Assembly (NCBI RefSeq): GCF_003971235.1
Contig: NZ_CP034661.1
Span: 2,914,001-2,978,000, forward strand
Source: Chryseobacterium aureum
GTDB lineage: Bacteria > Bacteroidota > Bacteroidia > Flavobacteriales > Weeksellaceae
Direction: 5' to 3'
DNA length: 64,000 nt
The notes below the pieces were generated by a model. The model was given only the letters and a program-made list of their open reading frames with translations, did not search any database and had not been told where the DNA came from. Position numbers and translations under genes: made by a program. The stretch's first letter is position 1. Each line of letters opens with the position of its first letter. Positions 55,558 to 64,000 of this stretch are shown piece after piece.

Positions 55558-57936
55558 GTGAGCGAGAACTGTTTTCATTGTGGTCAAGGGATAGAAAAAG
55601 AAAGAATTTTATTTGACGAAAAGACTTTCTGCTGTAACGGATGTAAGTCTGTTTACGAGATTCTAAATTTAAATCATTTAAGCAATTTCTATGAACTTAA
55701 TAAAGGGGCAGGAATCCGTCCGAATGATGAAAATTCTTCTCAATTTGACTATCTGGACACGCCGGAAATCTTTGAAAAAATCACTGATTTTTCTGAAGGA
55801 AATACCAGTCTTGTGACATTCAAAATTCCGGTTATCCATTGTTCTTCCTGTATCTGGCTTCTGGAAAGCCTTCACACGCTAAATAAGAATATTAAATATT
55901 CGCAGGTGAATTTCACCAGAAAGACCTTACAGATCTCATTCAGTCATAACGACATGAAATTGAGCGAACTCGCTAAATTCTTAACGAATCTGGGGTACAA
56001 ACCGGTGATCAGCCTTGAAACTGCAGATAAAAATGAAGATCATCTTGACAAATCTTTACTGGTAAAATTTGCCATTGCGGCCTTTGCTTTTGGTAACGGA
56101 ATGTTTCTTGCCTTTCCCGAATATATCGGGGGTGAAGATTATTGGATGGAGCACTATAAGGGCTTATTCAGAACTTTAATATTTCTTTTGGCAACACCTG
56201 TTGTATTTTACTCTGCTTCAGACTATTATAAATCCGCCTGGTACGGTTTAAAAAACAAGATCGTTAACATTGACGTTCCTATTGTCTTAGGAATTCTTGT
56301 CCTATACGGAAGAAGTATTTATGAGGTTGTAACAGATTATGGCCCAGGATATTTCGATACGCTTTGCGGACTTTTATTCTTTATGCTTCTCGGGAAAATT
56401 TTTCAGAAAAGAACATACAATGCTCTTTCCTACGACAGGGACTACAAATCTTTCTATCCGATTGCCGTAACGAAAGTAGACTTCGAAGGGAAACAGGATA
56501 ACATTCTTCTTTCCGAGGTAAAAGTAGGCGACCGTATTTTGGTCAGAAACCAGGAAATTATTCCGGTAGATGCTATTCTGATCAACGGAGAAGGAAATAT
56601 TGACAACAGCTTCATCACAGGAGAAAGTGAGAGCATCAGCAAGCAGCCCGGTGATAAGATTTTCGCGGGAGGAAAGCAGGTGGGATCATCTTTAGAGCTT
56701 GAAGTGATTAAAAACGTAGATCAAAGTTATTTAACCCAGCTTTGGAATAAAGAAGCATTTAAGAAGCATGAAACAGGTCTTGATACACTTACAAATAACG
56801 TCAGCAAATATTTCACATTCATTATTTTAGGTATCGCCTTAGTCGCAGGAACGTATTGGTATTTCATTGATTTAAAAATTATGTTCCAGGTTATTTCTGC
56901 GATTCTGATTATTGCCTGTCCTTGTGCGCTTGCCTTGTCTGCACCGTTCACTTTTGGTCACATTATGAGAATTTTAGGCCGAAATAAATTCTATGTAAAG
57001 GATACCCTAACGATTGAAAAAATCGCGAGACTTGATACGATTGTTTTTGATAAGACAGGAACAATTACACACAGAAAGAAATCCAACATCAAATACGAGG
57101 GATCTGATATCAATGAATTTGATTCTCTGAACATTAAGACATTATTAAAAAACTCTAATCACCCGCTTTCAAAATCACTCTATGAATTCATTGAAGTGAA
57201 TGATGAGTATTTCCCGGTAGAAAATTTTGTTGAAATTTCAGGAAAAGGATATGAAGCGAGTGTCAGAGGAACCCTTTATAAAATTGGTTCTGCACGGTAT
57301 AACAACCAGGAACCTAAAAACCTTGAAACAGCAGTTTATATCAGTAAAAATGGCGAATATTTAGGAAAATTCATCTTTAAAAATGAATACCGTCCGAAGC
57401 TGAAAGAACTGTTCACAAAACTCACCCACTACAAAATTTTTATCCTGAGCGGGGATAATTCTTCAGAAGAAAACCAGCTGAAAGAACTTATTCCGAACTA
57501 CAAAGGAATGGCCTTTAACCAGAGCCCTGAAGATAAACTGAATTACATTAAAACCCTTCAGGATCAGAACATGAAAATAGCGATGCTGGGAGATGGTCTT
57601 AATGACGCAGGAGCTTTAAAACAAAGCAATGTAGGAATTGCCATTGCTGACGATACAAACAGCTTCACCCCTTCTTCCGATGTTATCATGAACGGAGATA
57701 AAGTGGTTACGCTGGACAATTACCTGAACGTCTGTAAGGGCTCCATCACCATTGTGAAAATGACATTTATAATCAGTTTTCTCTACAATATCGTTGGTTT
57801 AAGTTACGCTGTTACAGGACAAATGCATCCGCTTTTCGCTGCAATCATTATGCCAATCAGCTCTATCACAGTAGTTACCTTTACGACACTTTCAACCTGG
57901 ATACTGGGCCGAAAATATTTCAAAAAACAGGCGTAA
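55558..57936 (+). CDS. ccoI: CcoI/FixI-type copper P-type ATPase
   Basis: The 792-residue P1B-ATPase delivers copper for cbb3 oxidase assembly. The N-terminal part has CFHCGQGIE and CCNGCKSVYE (a zinc-finger-like metal-binding domain), then CSSCIW in a heavy-metal domain. CPC is at residues 454-456, the phosphorylation motif DKTGT at D498, and GDGLNDAGAL near the end. Eight membrane segments are expected. The start codon is GTG (55558); an ATG five bases earlier meets a stop at once. A TAATTTTG box (55531-55538) leaves a leader of only about 14 bases. Confidence 0.93.
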   Translation: MSENCFHCGQGIEKERILFDEKTFCCNGCKSVYEILNLNHLSNFYELNKGAGIRPNDENSSQFDYLDTPEIFEKITDFSEGNTSLVTFKIPVIHCSSCIWLLESLHTLNKNIKYSQVNFTRKTLQISFSHNDMKLSELAKFLTNLGYKPVISLETADKNEDHLDKSLLVKFAIAAFAFGNGMFLAFPEYIGGEDYWMEHYKGLFRTLIFLLATPVVFYSASDYYKSAWYGLKNKIVNIDVPIVLGILVLYGRSIYEVVTDYGPGYFDTLCGLLFFMLLGKIFQKRTYNALSYDRDYKSFYPIAVTKVDFEGKQDNILLSEVKVGDRILVRNQEIIPVDAILINGEGNIDNSFITGESESISKQPGDKIFAGGKQVGSSLELEVIKNVDQSYLTQLWNKEAFKKHETGLDTLTNNVSKYFTFIILGIALVAGTYWYFIDLKIMFQVISAILIIACPCALALSAPFTFGHIMRILGRNKFYVKDTLTIEKIARLDTIVFDKTGTITHRKKSNIKYEGSDINEFDSLNIKTLLKNSNHPLSKSLYEFIEVNDEYFPVENFVEISGKGYEASVRGTLYKIGSARYNNQEPKNLETAVYISKNGEYLGKFIFKNEYRPKLKELFTKLTHYKIFILSGDNSSEENQLKELIPNYKGMAFNQSPEDKLNYIKTLQDQNMKIAMLGDGLNDAGALKQSNVGIAIADDTNSFTPSSDVIMNGDKVVTLDNYLNVCKGSITIVKMTFIISFLYNIVGLSYAVTGQMHPLFAAIIMPISSITVVTFTTLSTWILGRKYFKKQA

Positions 57937-58006
57937 AAGCCCTTATTTAGACTGATTTTAAATTAGCTGAAATCGGCATTTCGTGATGAATGTCATTATT
58001 TTTCAC

Positions 58007-58014
58007 TAAATTTG
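58007..58014 (+). promoter_or_regulatory. candidate promoter before ccoS
   Basis: TAAATTTG matches the -7 consensus 32 bp before the ccoS ATG. A TGA-N6-TCA sequence (57984-57995) lies just upstream and could be a Crp/Fnr-type site, though it matches only the core triplets. Confidence 0.4.
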
Positions 58015-58045
58015 AACCCCGAAAATAGGTTAATTTTGTTGTCCA

Positions 58046-58258
58046 ATGGATATTCTATATTTAATGATCCTCTGCAGTGTTTCTTTGGCTGCGATTTTCT
58101 TGGTCGTATTTATAGTGTATGCCCGAAAAGGACAGTTTGAAGATGATGAATCTCCGGCTGTCAGAATCCTTTTTGATGATGAAAAAATCAAAGAAAATGA
58201 TGAAACCGGCAACAAAGATAAAGACGAGAAAGAAATAGGAGAAAATAATAAAAATTGA
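58046..58258 (+). CDS. ccoS: CcoS: cbb3 oxidase assembly protein
   Basis: The 70-residue protein has one membrane segment (about residues 4-25) followed by ARKGQFEDDESPAVRILFDD, the CcoS signature. It is required for putting cofactors into CcoN in other bacteria. It lies between ccoI and ccoNO. The tail is highly charged. Confidence 0.92.
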   Translation: MDILYLMILCSVSLAAIFLVVFIVYARKGQFEDDESPAVRILFDDEKIKENDETGNKDKDEKEIGENNKN

Positions 58259-58279
58259 GAAAAATAGTGAATAGTTGAT

Positions 58280-60541
58280 ATGGAAACACAGAAGTTTAGT
58301 TATGACAATAGTATTGTCCGTGCGTTCCTTTATGCGACCTTAGTTTTCGGTCTCATTGGATTTACGTTCGGGCTTACGGCGGCATTAATGCTTTTCTACC
58401 CTGAATTACCGGAATTCTTTTTCGGGACGGATGATACAACCATCAAGAGTTTGGCATCCGGAAACATTCAAGGTTTAATAAACACTCATGGTGCATTTGG
58501 TTTTGGTAGAATCAGAATGCTGCACACCAATACCGTAATCTTTGCATTCGTTTGTAACATCGTTTACACGGGTATTTATTACTCATTACAGAGATTATTA
58601 AAAACAAGAATGTACAGTGACACCTTGTCTTGGTTACATTTCTGGACCTGGCAGTTTATGATCGTTGCTACGTTCGTTACCTTCTTTATGGGGATCAATA
58701 CCTCTAAGGAATACGCTGAACACGAGTGGCCGATTGACATATTGATCGCATTCTCATGGATCATTTTTGGTATCAATATGTTCCTGACTATTTCCAAGAG
58801 AAGAGTGAGACACCTGTATGTAGCCATCTGGTTCTATATCGGTACCTGGATTGCAGTAGCAATGCTTCACATCTTCAACAACCTTGAAGTACCTTTATCT
58901 TTCACAGGCTGGAAATCTTATTCAGCATATGCGGGGGTAAAAGATGCTATTGTACAGTGGTGGTATGGACACAATGCGGTTGCATTCGTATTGACGACTC
59001 CGGTTCTTGGTTTAATGTACTACTTCCTTCCGAAGGCTGCAGACAGACCGGTATTCTCTTATAAATTATCCATTATTCACTTCTGGTCATTAATTTTCGT
59101 ATATATCTGGGCTGGTCCTCACCACCTTCAGTATACAGCTCTTCCGGCTTGGGCTCAGGCGGTAGGAACAGGGTTCTCTATCATGCTTATTGCACCATCT
59201 TGGGGAGGTATGTTAAATGGTCTTCTTACCCTGAGAGGAGCCTGGGATAAAGTAAGAGAAAATCCTATCCTTAAGTTCTTCGTAGTAGCGGTTACCTGCT
59301 ATGGTATGGCAACGTTTGAAGGTCCGCTTTTGGCAACTAAAAACATCAACAAAATTGGTCACTTTACAGACTGGGTTATCGGTCACGTACACTTAGGAGC
59401 TCTTGGATGGAATGGTTTCATGGCATTCGGGGTCATCTATTATCTGGTACCAATTATGTGGAGAACAAAACTTTGGTCTGTAAAATTAGCTAACTGGCAT
59501 TTCTGGTTAGGTACTTTAGGAATCATTTTCTATGCAGTTCCAATGTATATTTCAGGATTTACACAAGGATTAATGTGGAAGCAGTTCAATCCGGACGGAA
59601 CCTTATTATGGAAAAACTGGCTGGATACAGTAACGGCTATTATTCCTTACTTCAAAATGAGATTCGTAGGAGGTTTATTCTATATCTCAGGATCTATCCT
59701 AATGATTGTAAACGTAATTGCTACAGTAAGAAAAGGATCATTCCAGAAAGAAGTTCCTGCTGAAGCTCCTGCATTGGCCAACATCAGTAAAAACAGAAAA
59801 GAAGGAGAAGGAACTCACCTTTGGCTGGAAAGAACTCCGGTATTATTAGGGATCTTATCTTTCATCACGATATCTATCGGTAGTTCAATTGAAATCATCC
59901 CTACACTATCTCTTAAGAAAAGTGTACCTACGATTTCTGCGGTGAAGCCTTATTCACCACTGGAGCTTGAAGGTAGAGATATCTATATCCGTGAAGGATG
60001 TAACGCATGTCACTCTCAGATGGTAAGACCGTTCAGAGATGAGATCGTAAGATTCAACGGTAAAAACGGACAATACTCCAAAGCTGGAGAATTCGTATAC
60101 GACAGACCATTCCTATGGGGTTCTAAAAGAACAGGACCGGATTTACATAGAGAAGGAGGTAAAAACCCAAGTTCTTGGCACTACAAGCACATGTATAACC
60201 CAAGATCTACCTCTGCAGGTTCTATCATGCCTCGTTACCCTTGGCTTATTGCTACTGACTTAGACAGAACTAAGATGGTAGACAAAATGAAGCTGATGAA
60301 AAATGTGTTTGATGTACCTTATACTAAAGCTGAAATTGATTCTGCAGACAAATGGGCAAATAACCAGTCAGCAAAAATTGTAAAAGATATCTTTAAGGAA
60401 GCCAATGACCTTAAACAGGCTTATGCTAAGAGACCTCAGGGAGAACTGGAGAAAAAAGAGATTGTAGCTCTTATTTCTTATCTTCAGAGATTAGGTACAG
60501 ATATCAAAACAACTGAAATCAAAACAGCAAGTAATAACTAA
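58280..60541 (+). CDS. ccoNO: CcoN-CcoO fusion: cbb3 cytochrome oxidase subunits I and II
   Basis: The 753-residue protein joins the catalytic subunit (residues 1 to about 500, 12 or more membrane segments, His-rich motifs such as WWYGHNAVAF and YIWAGPHHLQYTA) to a subunit II cytochrome c (CNACHSQM, haem Cys C574 and C577, His 578). In most proteobacteria these are two genes; the fusion is known in Bacteroidota. It reduces oxygen to water at the inner membrane with high affinity. Confidence 0.95.
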   Translation: METQKFSYDNSIVRAFLYATLVFGLIGFTFGLTAALMLFYPELPEFFFGTDDTTIKSLASGNIQGLINTHGAFGFGRIRMLHTNTVIFAFVCNIVYTGIYYSLQRLLKTRMYSDTLSWLHFWTWQFMIVATFVTFFMGINTSKEYAEHEWPIDILIAFSWIIFGINMFLTISKRRVRHLYVAIWFYIGTWIAVAMLHIFNNLEVPLSFTGWKSYSAYAGVKDAIVQWWYGHNAVAFVLTTPVLGLMYYFLPKAADRPVFSYKLSIIHFWSLIFVYIWAGPHHLQYTALPAWAQAVGTGFSIMLIAPSWGGMLNGLLTLRGAWDKVRENPILKFFVVAVTCYGMATFEGPLLATKNINKIGHFTDWVIGHVHLGALGWNGFMAFGVIYYLVPIMWRTKLWSVKLANWHFWLGTLGIIFYAVPMYISGFTQGLMWKQFNPDGTLLWKNWLDTVTAIIPYFKMRFVGGLFYISGSILMIVNVIATVRKGSFQKEVPAEAPALANISKNRKEGEGTHLWLERTPVLLGILSFITISIGSSIEIIPTLSLKKSVPTISAVKPYSPLELEGRDIYIREGCNACHSQMVRPFRDEIVRFNGKNGQYSKAGEFVYDRPFLWGSKRTGPDLHREGGKNPSSWHYKHMYNPRSTSAGSIMPRYPWLIATDLDRTKMVDKMKLMKNVFDVPYTKAEIDSADKWANNQSAKIVKDIFKEANDLKQAYAKRPQGELEKKEIVALISYLQRLGTDIKTTEIKTASNN

Positions 60542-60559
60542 AAACATTAAAAGGTTCAT

Positions 60560-60760
60560 ATGATTCCTCAGAACTTTAAAGATATATTATCCAATACAGA
60601 AAATGCTGGCTTCTACCAGACCCTGGCTCTGATTTTCTTTATGCTGTTCTTCATAGCTTTGGTAATCTATGTTTTTAGCAGACCTAAAAAATATTACAAA
60701 GAAGAAGAAGAGGCACCTCTAGGGGATGATGAAGATGACAATTTTAATTTAAAAAATTAA
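60560..60760 (+). CDS. ccoQ: CcoQ-like small subunit
   Basis: The 66-residue protein has one membrane segment (about residues 20-40, LALIFFMLFFIALVIYVFS), then PKKYYKEEEEAPLGDDEDD. Position between ccoNO and ccoP and the shape fit CcoQ, which stabilises the complex in other species. The sequence itself is poorly conserved. Confidence 0.82.
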   Translation: MIPQNFKDILSNTENAGFYQTLALIFFMLFFIALVIYVFSRPKKYYKEEEEAPLGDDEDDNFNLKN

Positions 60761-60769
60761 ACTATTTTT

Positions 60770-61648
60770 ATGAAACAAAGAACACCTGTTGTCGTAAACA
60801 TCTTAATAATAATCGGACTTCTGATCGTTTTTTATTATTTATTTGTACAGAGCTACGCGTTCCTAGCTTCGCCTTACTTCTGGGGAACAGTGGTGATCGC
60901 AGGGATCCTTGCCTATATTCATAGTGCTATTGGAGACCTTATTGAGAACAACAAATTCAAAAAACTATCTCCGGAAGAGAAAGCTGCTTACTTAGCAGAA
61001 AAGAAAGTTCCTTTCTTCAAAAGAATGTATGCCGCAGCTTTTAAAAAGCAGTCTGAAACCGAAGAAAAGGATATCCTTATTGACCATGGTTTCGATGGGA
61101 TCATGGAGCTGGATAACCAGTTACCGAAATGGTGGGTAGGTTTATTCTATTTTGGGACCGCTTTTTGTATTGTATATATTGCAGCATACTCTTTCACAGA
61201 CTTTGCTCACCCGTTAAGCGAATATGACAAGGAATATAAGGAGCAAATGGCAAGCATTGAAAAGTACATGAAAGACCAGCCTCCTGTAACGATTGAATCT
61301 GCAAAGTATTCTGCTGATAACATTGCTGCAGGTGAAGAGGTATTCAAAACCAACTGTGTTTCTTGTCACTCTGATGGTGGTAGAGGAGGTATCGGTCCTA
61401 ACCTTACTGATAACTACTGGCACAATCAGCCTGAGAAGACATTATTCAAAAATGTGTTCCACGTAGTTGAGAATGGGGTAACAGGAACAGCAATGCAGGC
61501 TTGGGGTAAAAACGGAGTGCTTACAGGTGCTGACATCCAGAATGTAGCTGCTTACGTATACCACATTAATCAGGAACAGCCACCAATTACCCCTGCACAG
61601 GGAGGTGCTACACCATATGGTACCGAAGCGCATTGGGAAAAAGAATAA
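60770..61648 (+). CDS. ccoP: CcoP: cbb3 oxidase subunit III, one haem visible
   Basis: The 292-residue protein has two N-terminal membrane segments (about residues 9-50), the PKWWVGLFYFGTAFC segment typical of CcoP, and a cytochrome c domain with CVSCH (C196, C199, H200) and Met in TAMQAWG. CcoP from proteobacteria has two haem motifs; only one CxxCH is present here. It passes electrons to CcoO and then to the active site. Confidence 0.93.
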   Translation: MKQRTPVVVNILIIIGLLIVFYYLFVQSYAFLASPYFWGTVVIAGILAYIHSAIGDLIENNKFKKLSPEEKAAYLAEKKVPFFKRMYAAAFKKQSETEEKDILIDHGFDGIMELDNQLPKWWVGLFYFGTAFCIVYIAAYSFTDFAHPLSEYDKEYKEQMASIEKYMKDQPPVTIESAKYSADNIAAGEEVFKTNCVSCHSDGGRGGIGPNLTDNYWHNQPEKTLFKNVFHVVENGVTGTAMQAWGKNGVLTGADIQNVAAYVYHINQEQPPITPAQGGATPYGTEAHWEKE

Positions 61649-61672
61649 TTTAAAAAATTAGAAAACATATGA

Positions 61673-61734
61673 AAAAAACATAATTTGTTATTAGATTAAA
61701 ATAGTAACGAATTATGTTTTTTCTTTTTTAAAAC
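61673..61734 (+). terminator. hairpin with T run between ccoP and ccoG
   Basis: AAAAAACATAATTTGTTA and TAACGAATTATGTTTTTT pair over most of 18 bp and are followed by CTTTTTT. It lies in the middle of the cluster, so it should partly stop transcription and lower ccoG-ccoH relative to the structural genes. Confidence 0.75.
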
Positions 61735-61743
61735 CTATTACAT

Positions 61744-63198
61744 ATGTCAGACATAGAAGAAATAGAAGTACGCGGCGGACAGGGACAGGTTCTGGACCCT
61801 GAAACTTACAGAGATTCTATAGGGACAATGGAGCAATCCGGAAAAAGAAAATGGGTGTTTCCCAGAAAACCTAAAGGAAAGTATACCAACTATAGAAACA
61901 TTGTAAGCTATCTTTTATTGGTTATTTATTTCACATTACCATTTATAAAAATCAATGGTAATCCATTATTACTGTTCAATGTTATAGACAGGGAGTTTTT
62001 CATCTTCGGACAGCCTTTCTATCCACAGGACTTTTTTATCCTCACTTTAGGTGCCATCGCATCTTTGATCTTCATTATCGTTTTTACGATTGCATTCGGA
62101 AGAATTTTCTGCGGGTGGATTTGCCCTCAGACAATTTTTATGGAATCGATCTTCCGTAAAATAGAATATCTGATTGAAGGTGACCGAAACAAGCAGATGA
62201 AGCTGGACAGACAGGAGTGGAACAGTGAAAAGATCTGGAAGAGAAGTTTGAAGTGGACCGTTTACATCATCATATCACTGATCATTACTCACTTTATGTT
62301 CATGTACATTGTGGGATATGAAGAGGTATTTAAGATTGTTGGCGAAGGACCGTTTGCCCATCCCACCAATTTTATTGTGATGATTCTTCTTACGGCTGCA
62401 TTTTACTTTGTATTTGCCTGGTTCAGAGAACAGGTCTGTACATTGGTATGCCCGTATGGAAGACTTCAGGGGGTACTCATCGATAAAGATACAATCAATG
62501 TTTTCTATGATTTTAAGAGAGGAGAAAACAGAGCAAAATGGAGAAAAGGAGAAGACCGCAAAGCTGCCGGAAAAGGAGACTGTATCGATTGCCATCAGTG
62601 TGTAGTGGTATGTCCTACCGGGATTGACATCAGAGACGGACAGCAGTTGGAATGTATCAACTGTACAGCATGTATTGATGCCTGTGATGAAGTGATGGAA
62701 AAAGTTGGTCTTCCGAAAGGGTTGATCAGATATGCTTCTGAAAACGAAATTGAGAAAGAAACTCAGTTTAAGTTTACAGGAAGAATGAAAGGCTTTGCCG
62801 TATTCTTACTTCTTCTTGTAGGATTTTTAGGATATCTGTTGTACAGCCGTGGTGAAATGGAAGCTAAATTCATTAAGCCGGCAGGAAGTACATTTTTTGT
62901 AAGAGACGGTAAAATTACCAATACCTATAATTATACTTTCCTTAATAAAACAAATGATAAAAAAATAGTTACCATTAAAGTGATAGATCCGGCACATGGT
63001 GAAATTACGTACAGCGCATCAAGTAAAATTCAGGTAGACAGGGATAAAATCTCCAAGGGAACAATCAATATCAGCTTCCCGGAAAATGAAATGAAACTCT
63101 CCAAACAGAATATTACGATTGGTGTTTACGATATGAAAGGAAAACTGATTGATTCCTATCAGACTTATTTTGAAGGACCATTCAAACTGCAATTTTAA
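61744..63198 (+). CDS. ccoG: CcoG: cbb3 oxidase accessory iron-sulfur protein
   Basis: The 484-residue membrane protein has CGWICPQTIF (C123, C127), CTLVCPYGRL, and two ferredoxin-type cluster motifs in CIDCHQCVVVCPTGID and CINCTACIDACDEV. The C-terminal region is a periplasmic Ig-like (IG-FixG) domain. CcoG reduces copper for delivery to the oxidase in other species. It is placed after the hairpin at 61673 and before ccoH. Confidence 0.95.
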   Translation: MSDIEEIEVRGGQGQVLDPETYRDSIGTMEQSGKRKWVFPRKPKGKYTNYRNIVSYLLLVIYFTLPFIKINGNPLLLFNVIDREFFIFGQPFYPQDFFILTLGAIASLIFIIVFTIAFGRIFCGWICPQTIFMESIFRKIEYLIEGDRNKQMKLDRQEWNSEKIWKRSLKWTVYIIISLIITHFMFMYIVGYEEVFKIVGEGPFAHPTNFIVMILLTAAFYFVFAWFREQVCTLVCPYGRLQGVLIDKDTINVFYDFKRGENRAKWRKGEDRKAAGKGDCIDCHQCVVVCPTGIDIRDGQQLECINCTACIDACDEVMEKVGLPKGLIRYASENEIEKETQFKFTGRMKGFAVFLLLLVGFLGYLLYSRGEMEAKFIKPAGSTFFVRDGKITNTYNYTFLNKTNDKKIVTIKVIDPAHGEITYSASSKIQVDRDKISKGTINISFPENEMKLSKQNITIGVYDMKGKLIDSYQTYFEGPFKLQF

Positions 63199-63209
63199 TT
63201 ATAAAAAAA

Positions 63210-63662
63210 ATGAAGAACTTTAGTTGGGGACATGGTGTTGTCATTGCATTATTAGCATTTATTATCTTTATATTATCCATGATGTTTCTTTTTCCGAACG
63301 GCCAGAAGAACTCTGAAATGGTGACAGATAATTATTATGAAGAGGAGTTGAAGTATCAGGATGTCATTGATGCGAAGAAAAAAGCAGATGAACTGCAGCA
63401 AAAACCTGTATACAGCCAAGATACCCAAGGAATAAAAATTACTTTTCCAAAAGAATATAACAACTTCAATACTACGGTAAAATTTGTTTTAAACAGAACC
63501 GACGACCAGAATTTAGACATCAAAAAATCTGTTCAGCTTGATGCCGCCCAGTCTTTCACCATCCCTGCACAGGTACTGAAAATGGGTAATTATACACTAA
63601 GACTAAGCTGGACTAAAGACAAAACAGACTACCGAATGGATTATGACGTGATATGGAAATAG
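63210..63662 (+). CDS. ccoH: CcoH/FixH-family assembly protein
   Basis: The 150-residue protein has one N-terminal membrane segment (about residues 8-28) followed by NYYEEELKYQDVIDAKKKAD, the FixH signature, and a periplasmic beta domain. It is needed for cbb3 assembly with CcoI. The next gene starts ten bases before its stop. Confidence 0.92.
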   Translation: MKNFSWGHGVVIALLAFIIFILSMMFLFPNGQKNSEMVTDNYYEEELKYQDVIDAKKKADELQQKPVYSQDTQGIKITFPKEYNNFNTTVKFVLNRTDDQNLDIKKSVQLDAAQSFTIPAQVLKMGNYTLRLSWTKDKTDYRMDYDVIWK

Positions 63663-64000
63663 GACTTATTGTATCGGCTATTGCATTAGGCTTTGCTTCC
63701 GGTTTTCACTGTATCGGAATGTGTGGTCCTATTGCCCTGTCGATGGGATTAACTAAAAAACAAGCCGCCAATTTCTATCTTCAGAACCTTACCTATCAGT
63801 TTGGGAGAATTTTCACCTATTCATTATTGGGTGCGCTTCTGGGTATTATCGGACAGGGATTTGAAATGGCAGGCTTTCAGAAATACCTGACGATCACTGC
63901 GGGAGTTCTTTTGATTATTATGGCTGTATTTTCATTCGGAGGAAAAGATTTTGCCTCAAAAATCCCTTTTCTCTCGAAATTTCTATACACCGTAAAAATG
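63653..64000 (+). CDS. TauE/SafE-family (DsbD_2-like) membrane protein, partial
   Basis: The frame starts at the ATG at 63653 and is cut by the window end after 116 residues. It begins MEIGLIVSAIALGFASGFHC and continues with IGMCGPIALSMGL, the HCxGMCGP motif of the cytochrome-biogenesis-type TauE/SafE (DsbD_2) group often found at the end of cco clusters, where copper or sulfur transport is suspected. The 10-bp overlap with ccoH supports coupling. The 3' end is missing. Confidence 0.87.
   Translation, partial: MEIGLIVSAIALGFASGFHCIGMCGPIALSMGLTKKQAANFYLQNLTYQFGRIFTYSLLGALLGIIGQGFEMAGFQKYLTITAGVLLIIMAVFSFGGKDFASKIPFLSKFLYTVKM

Noticed and set aside
57984..57995. A strong Crp/Fnr operator before ccoS
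   Set aside because: Only TGA-N6-TCA matches and the distance to the -7 box does not fit a standard activator position; kept as a note only.

Overview
The window looks like the chromosome of a flavobacterium, most likely Chryseobacterium or a close relative (Bacteroidota, Weeksellaceae). The evidence is an AT-rich sequence, promoters of the Bacteroidota type (TTTG, about 20 bp, TAnnTTTG), few Shine-Dalgarno sequences, many TonB-dependent receptors, a CcoN-CcoO fusion, a DksA-like protein with a degenerate zinc finger, and dispersed palindromic repeats of a flavobacterial kind. No rRNA, tRNA, CRISPR array or prophage was seen. Apart from one insertion sequence the region is ordinary core genome, and I did not find a clearly new multi-gene system. 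The most interesting signals are in regulatory RNA and in single residues.

Layout. 1-4.1 kb: an unknown exported protein (cut by the window edge), a PaaK-like ligase and an M23 peptidase, all on the minus strand. 4.1-11.1 kb: ileS (with an unusual GIHH signature), a DksA-like protein, two small proteins, lspA, a SanA/YdcF-like protein and trpS. 11.2-13.1 kb: a two-component system. 13.2-15.0 kb: two PepSY-like proteins and an IS630-type insertion sequence with a split transposase. 15.2-19.0 kb: a HAD phosphatase, a 44-residue protein, an ECF sigma factor, an exported protein, and metK with a compact SAM-II/SAM-V-like leader. 19.0-21.6 kb: divergent oxyR and catalase. 21.7-24.4 kb: crotonase, deaminase, xerD and a Nudix hydrolase. 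24.5-30.9 kb: haem-binding, Ig-like and serine hydrolase proteins, a dehydrogenase, a GxxExxY protein, a thioesterase and an HU-like membrane protein.

31.2-33.5 kb: a TonB receptor behind a TPP riboswitch. 33.7-34.4 kb: a WG-repeat protein. 34.7-40.1 kb: two different aconitases in tandem. 40.3-43.4 kb: a second TonB receptor whose transcript seems to begin with a very small S-box-like (SAM-I) element. 43.6-45.8 kb: an outer-membrane beta-barrel protein. 46.0-52.7 kb: a complete thiamine operon (TPP riboswitch, thiS, thiC, tenI-like, thiD, thiE, thiG, thiH, thiF). 52.9-54.7 kb: pseudouridine synthase, small membrane protein and panB. 54.8-64 kb: a Crp/Fnr regulator divergent from a cbb3 oxidase cluster (ccoI, ccoS, ccoNO, ccoQ, ccoP, ccoG, ccoH and a partial TauE/SafE-like gene).

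How the parts work together. TPP-sensing RNAs probably control both synthesis (thi operon) and uptake (TonB receptor) of thiamine. Two candidate SAM-sensing RNAs of different architecture sit before metK and before a TonB receptor. The cbb3 cluster holds structural and assembly genes for a high-affinity terminal oxidase, and OxyR and catalase handle peroxide. Dispersed repeats (a two-hairpin GGCTAAAGCC family, a TTTGTG family, a CACAGATT family and a 15-bp palindrome) fill most of the longer gaps.
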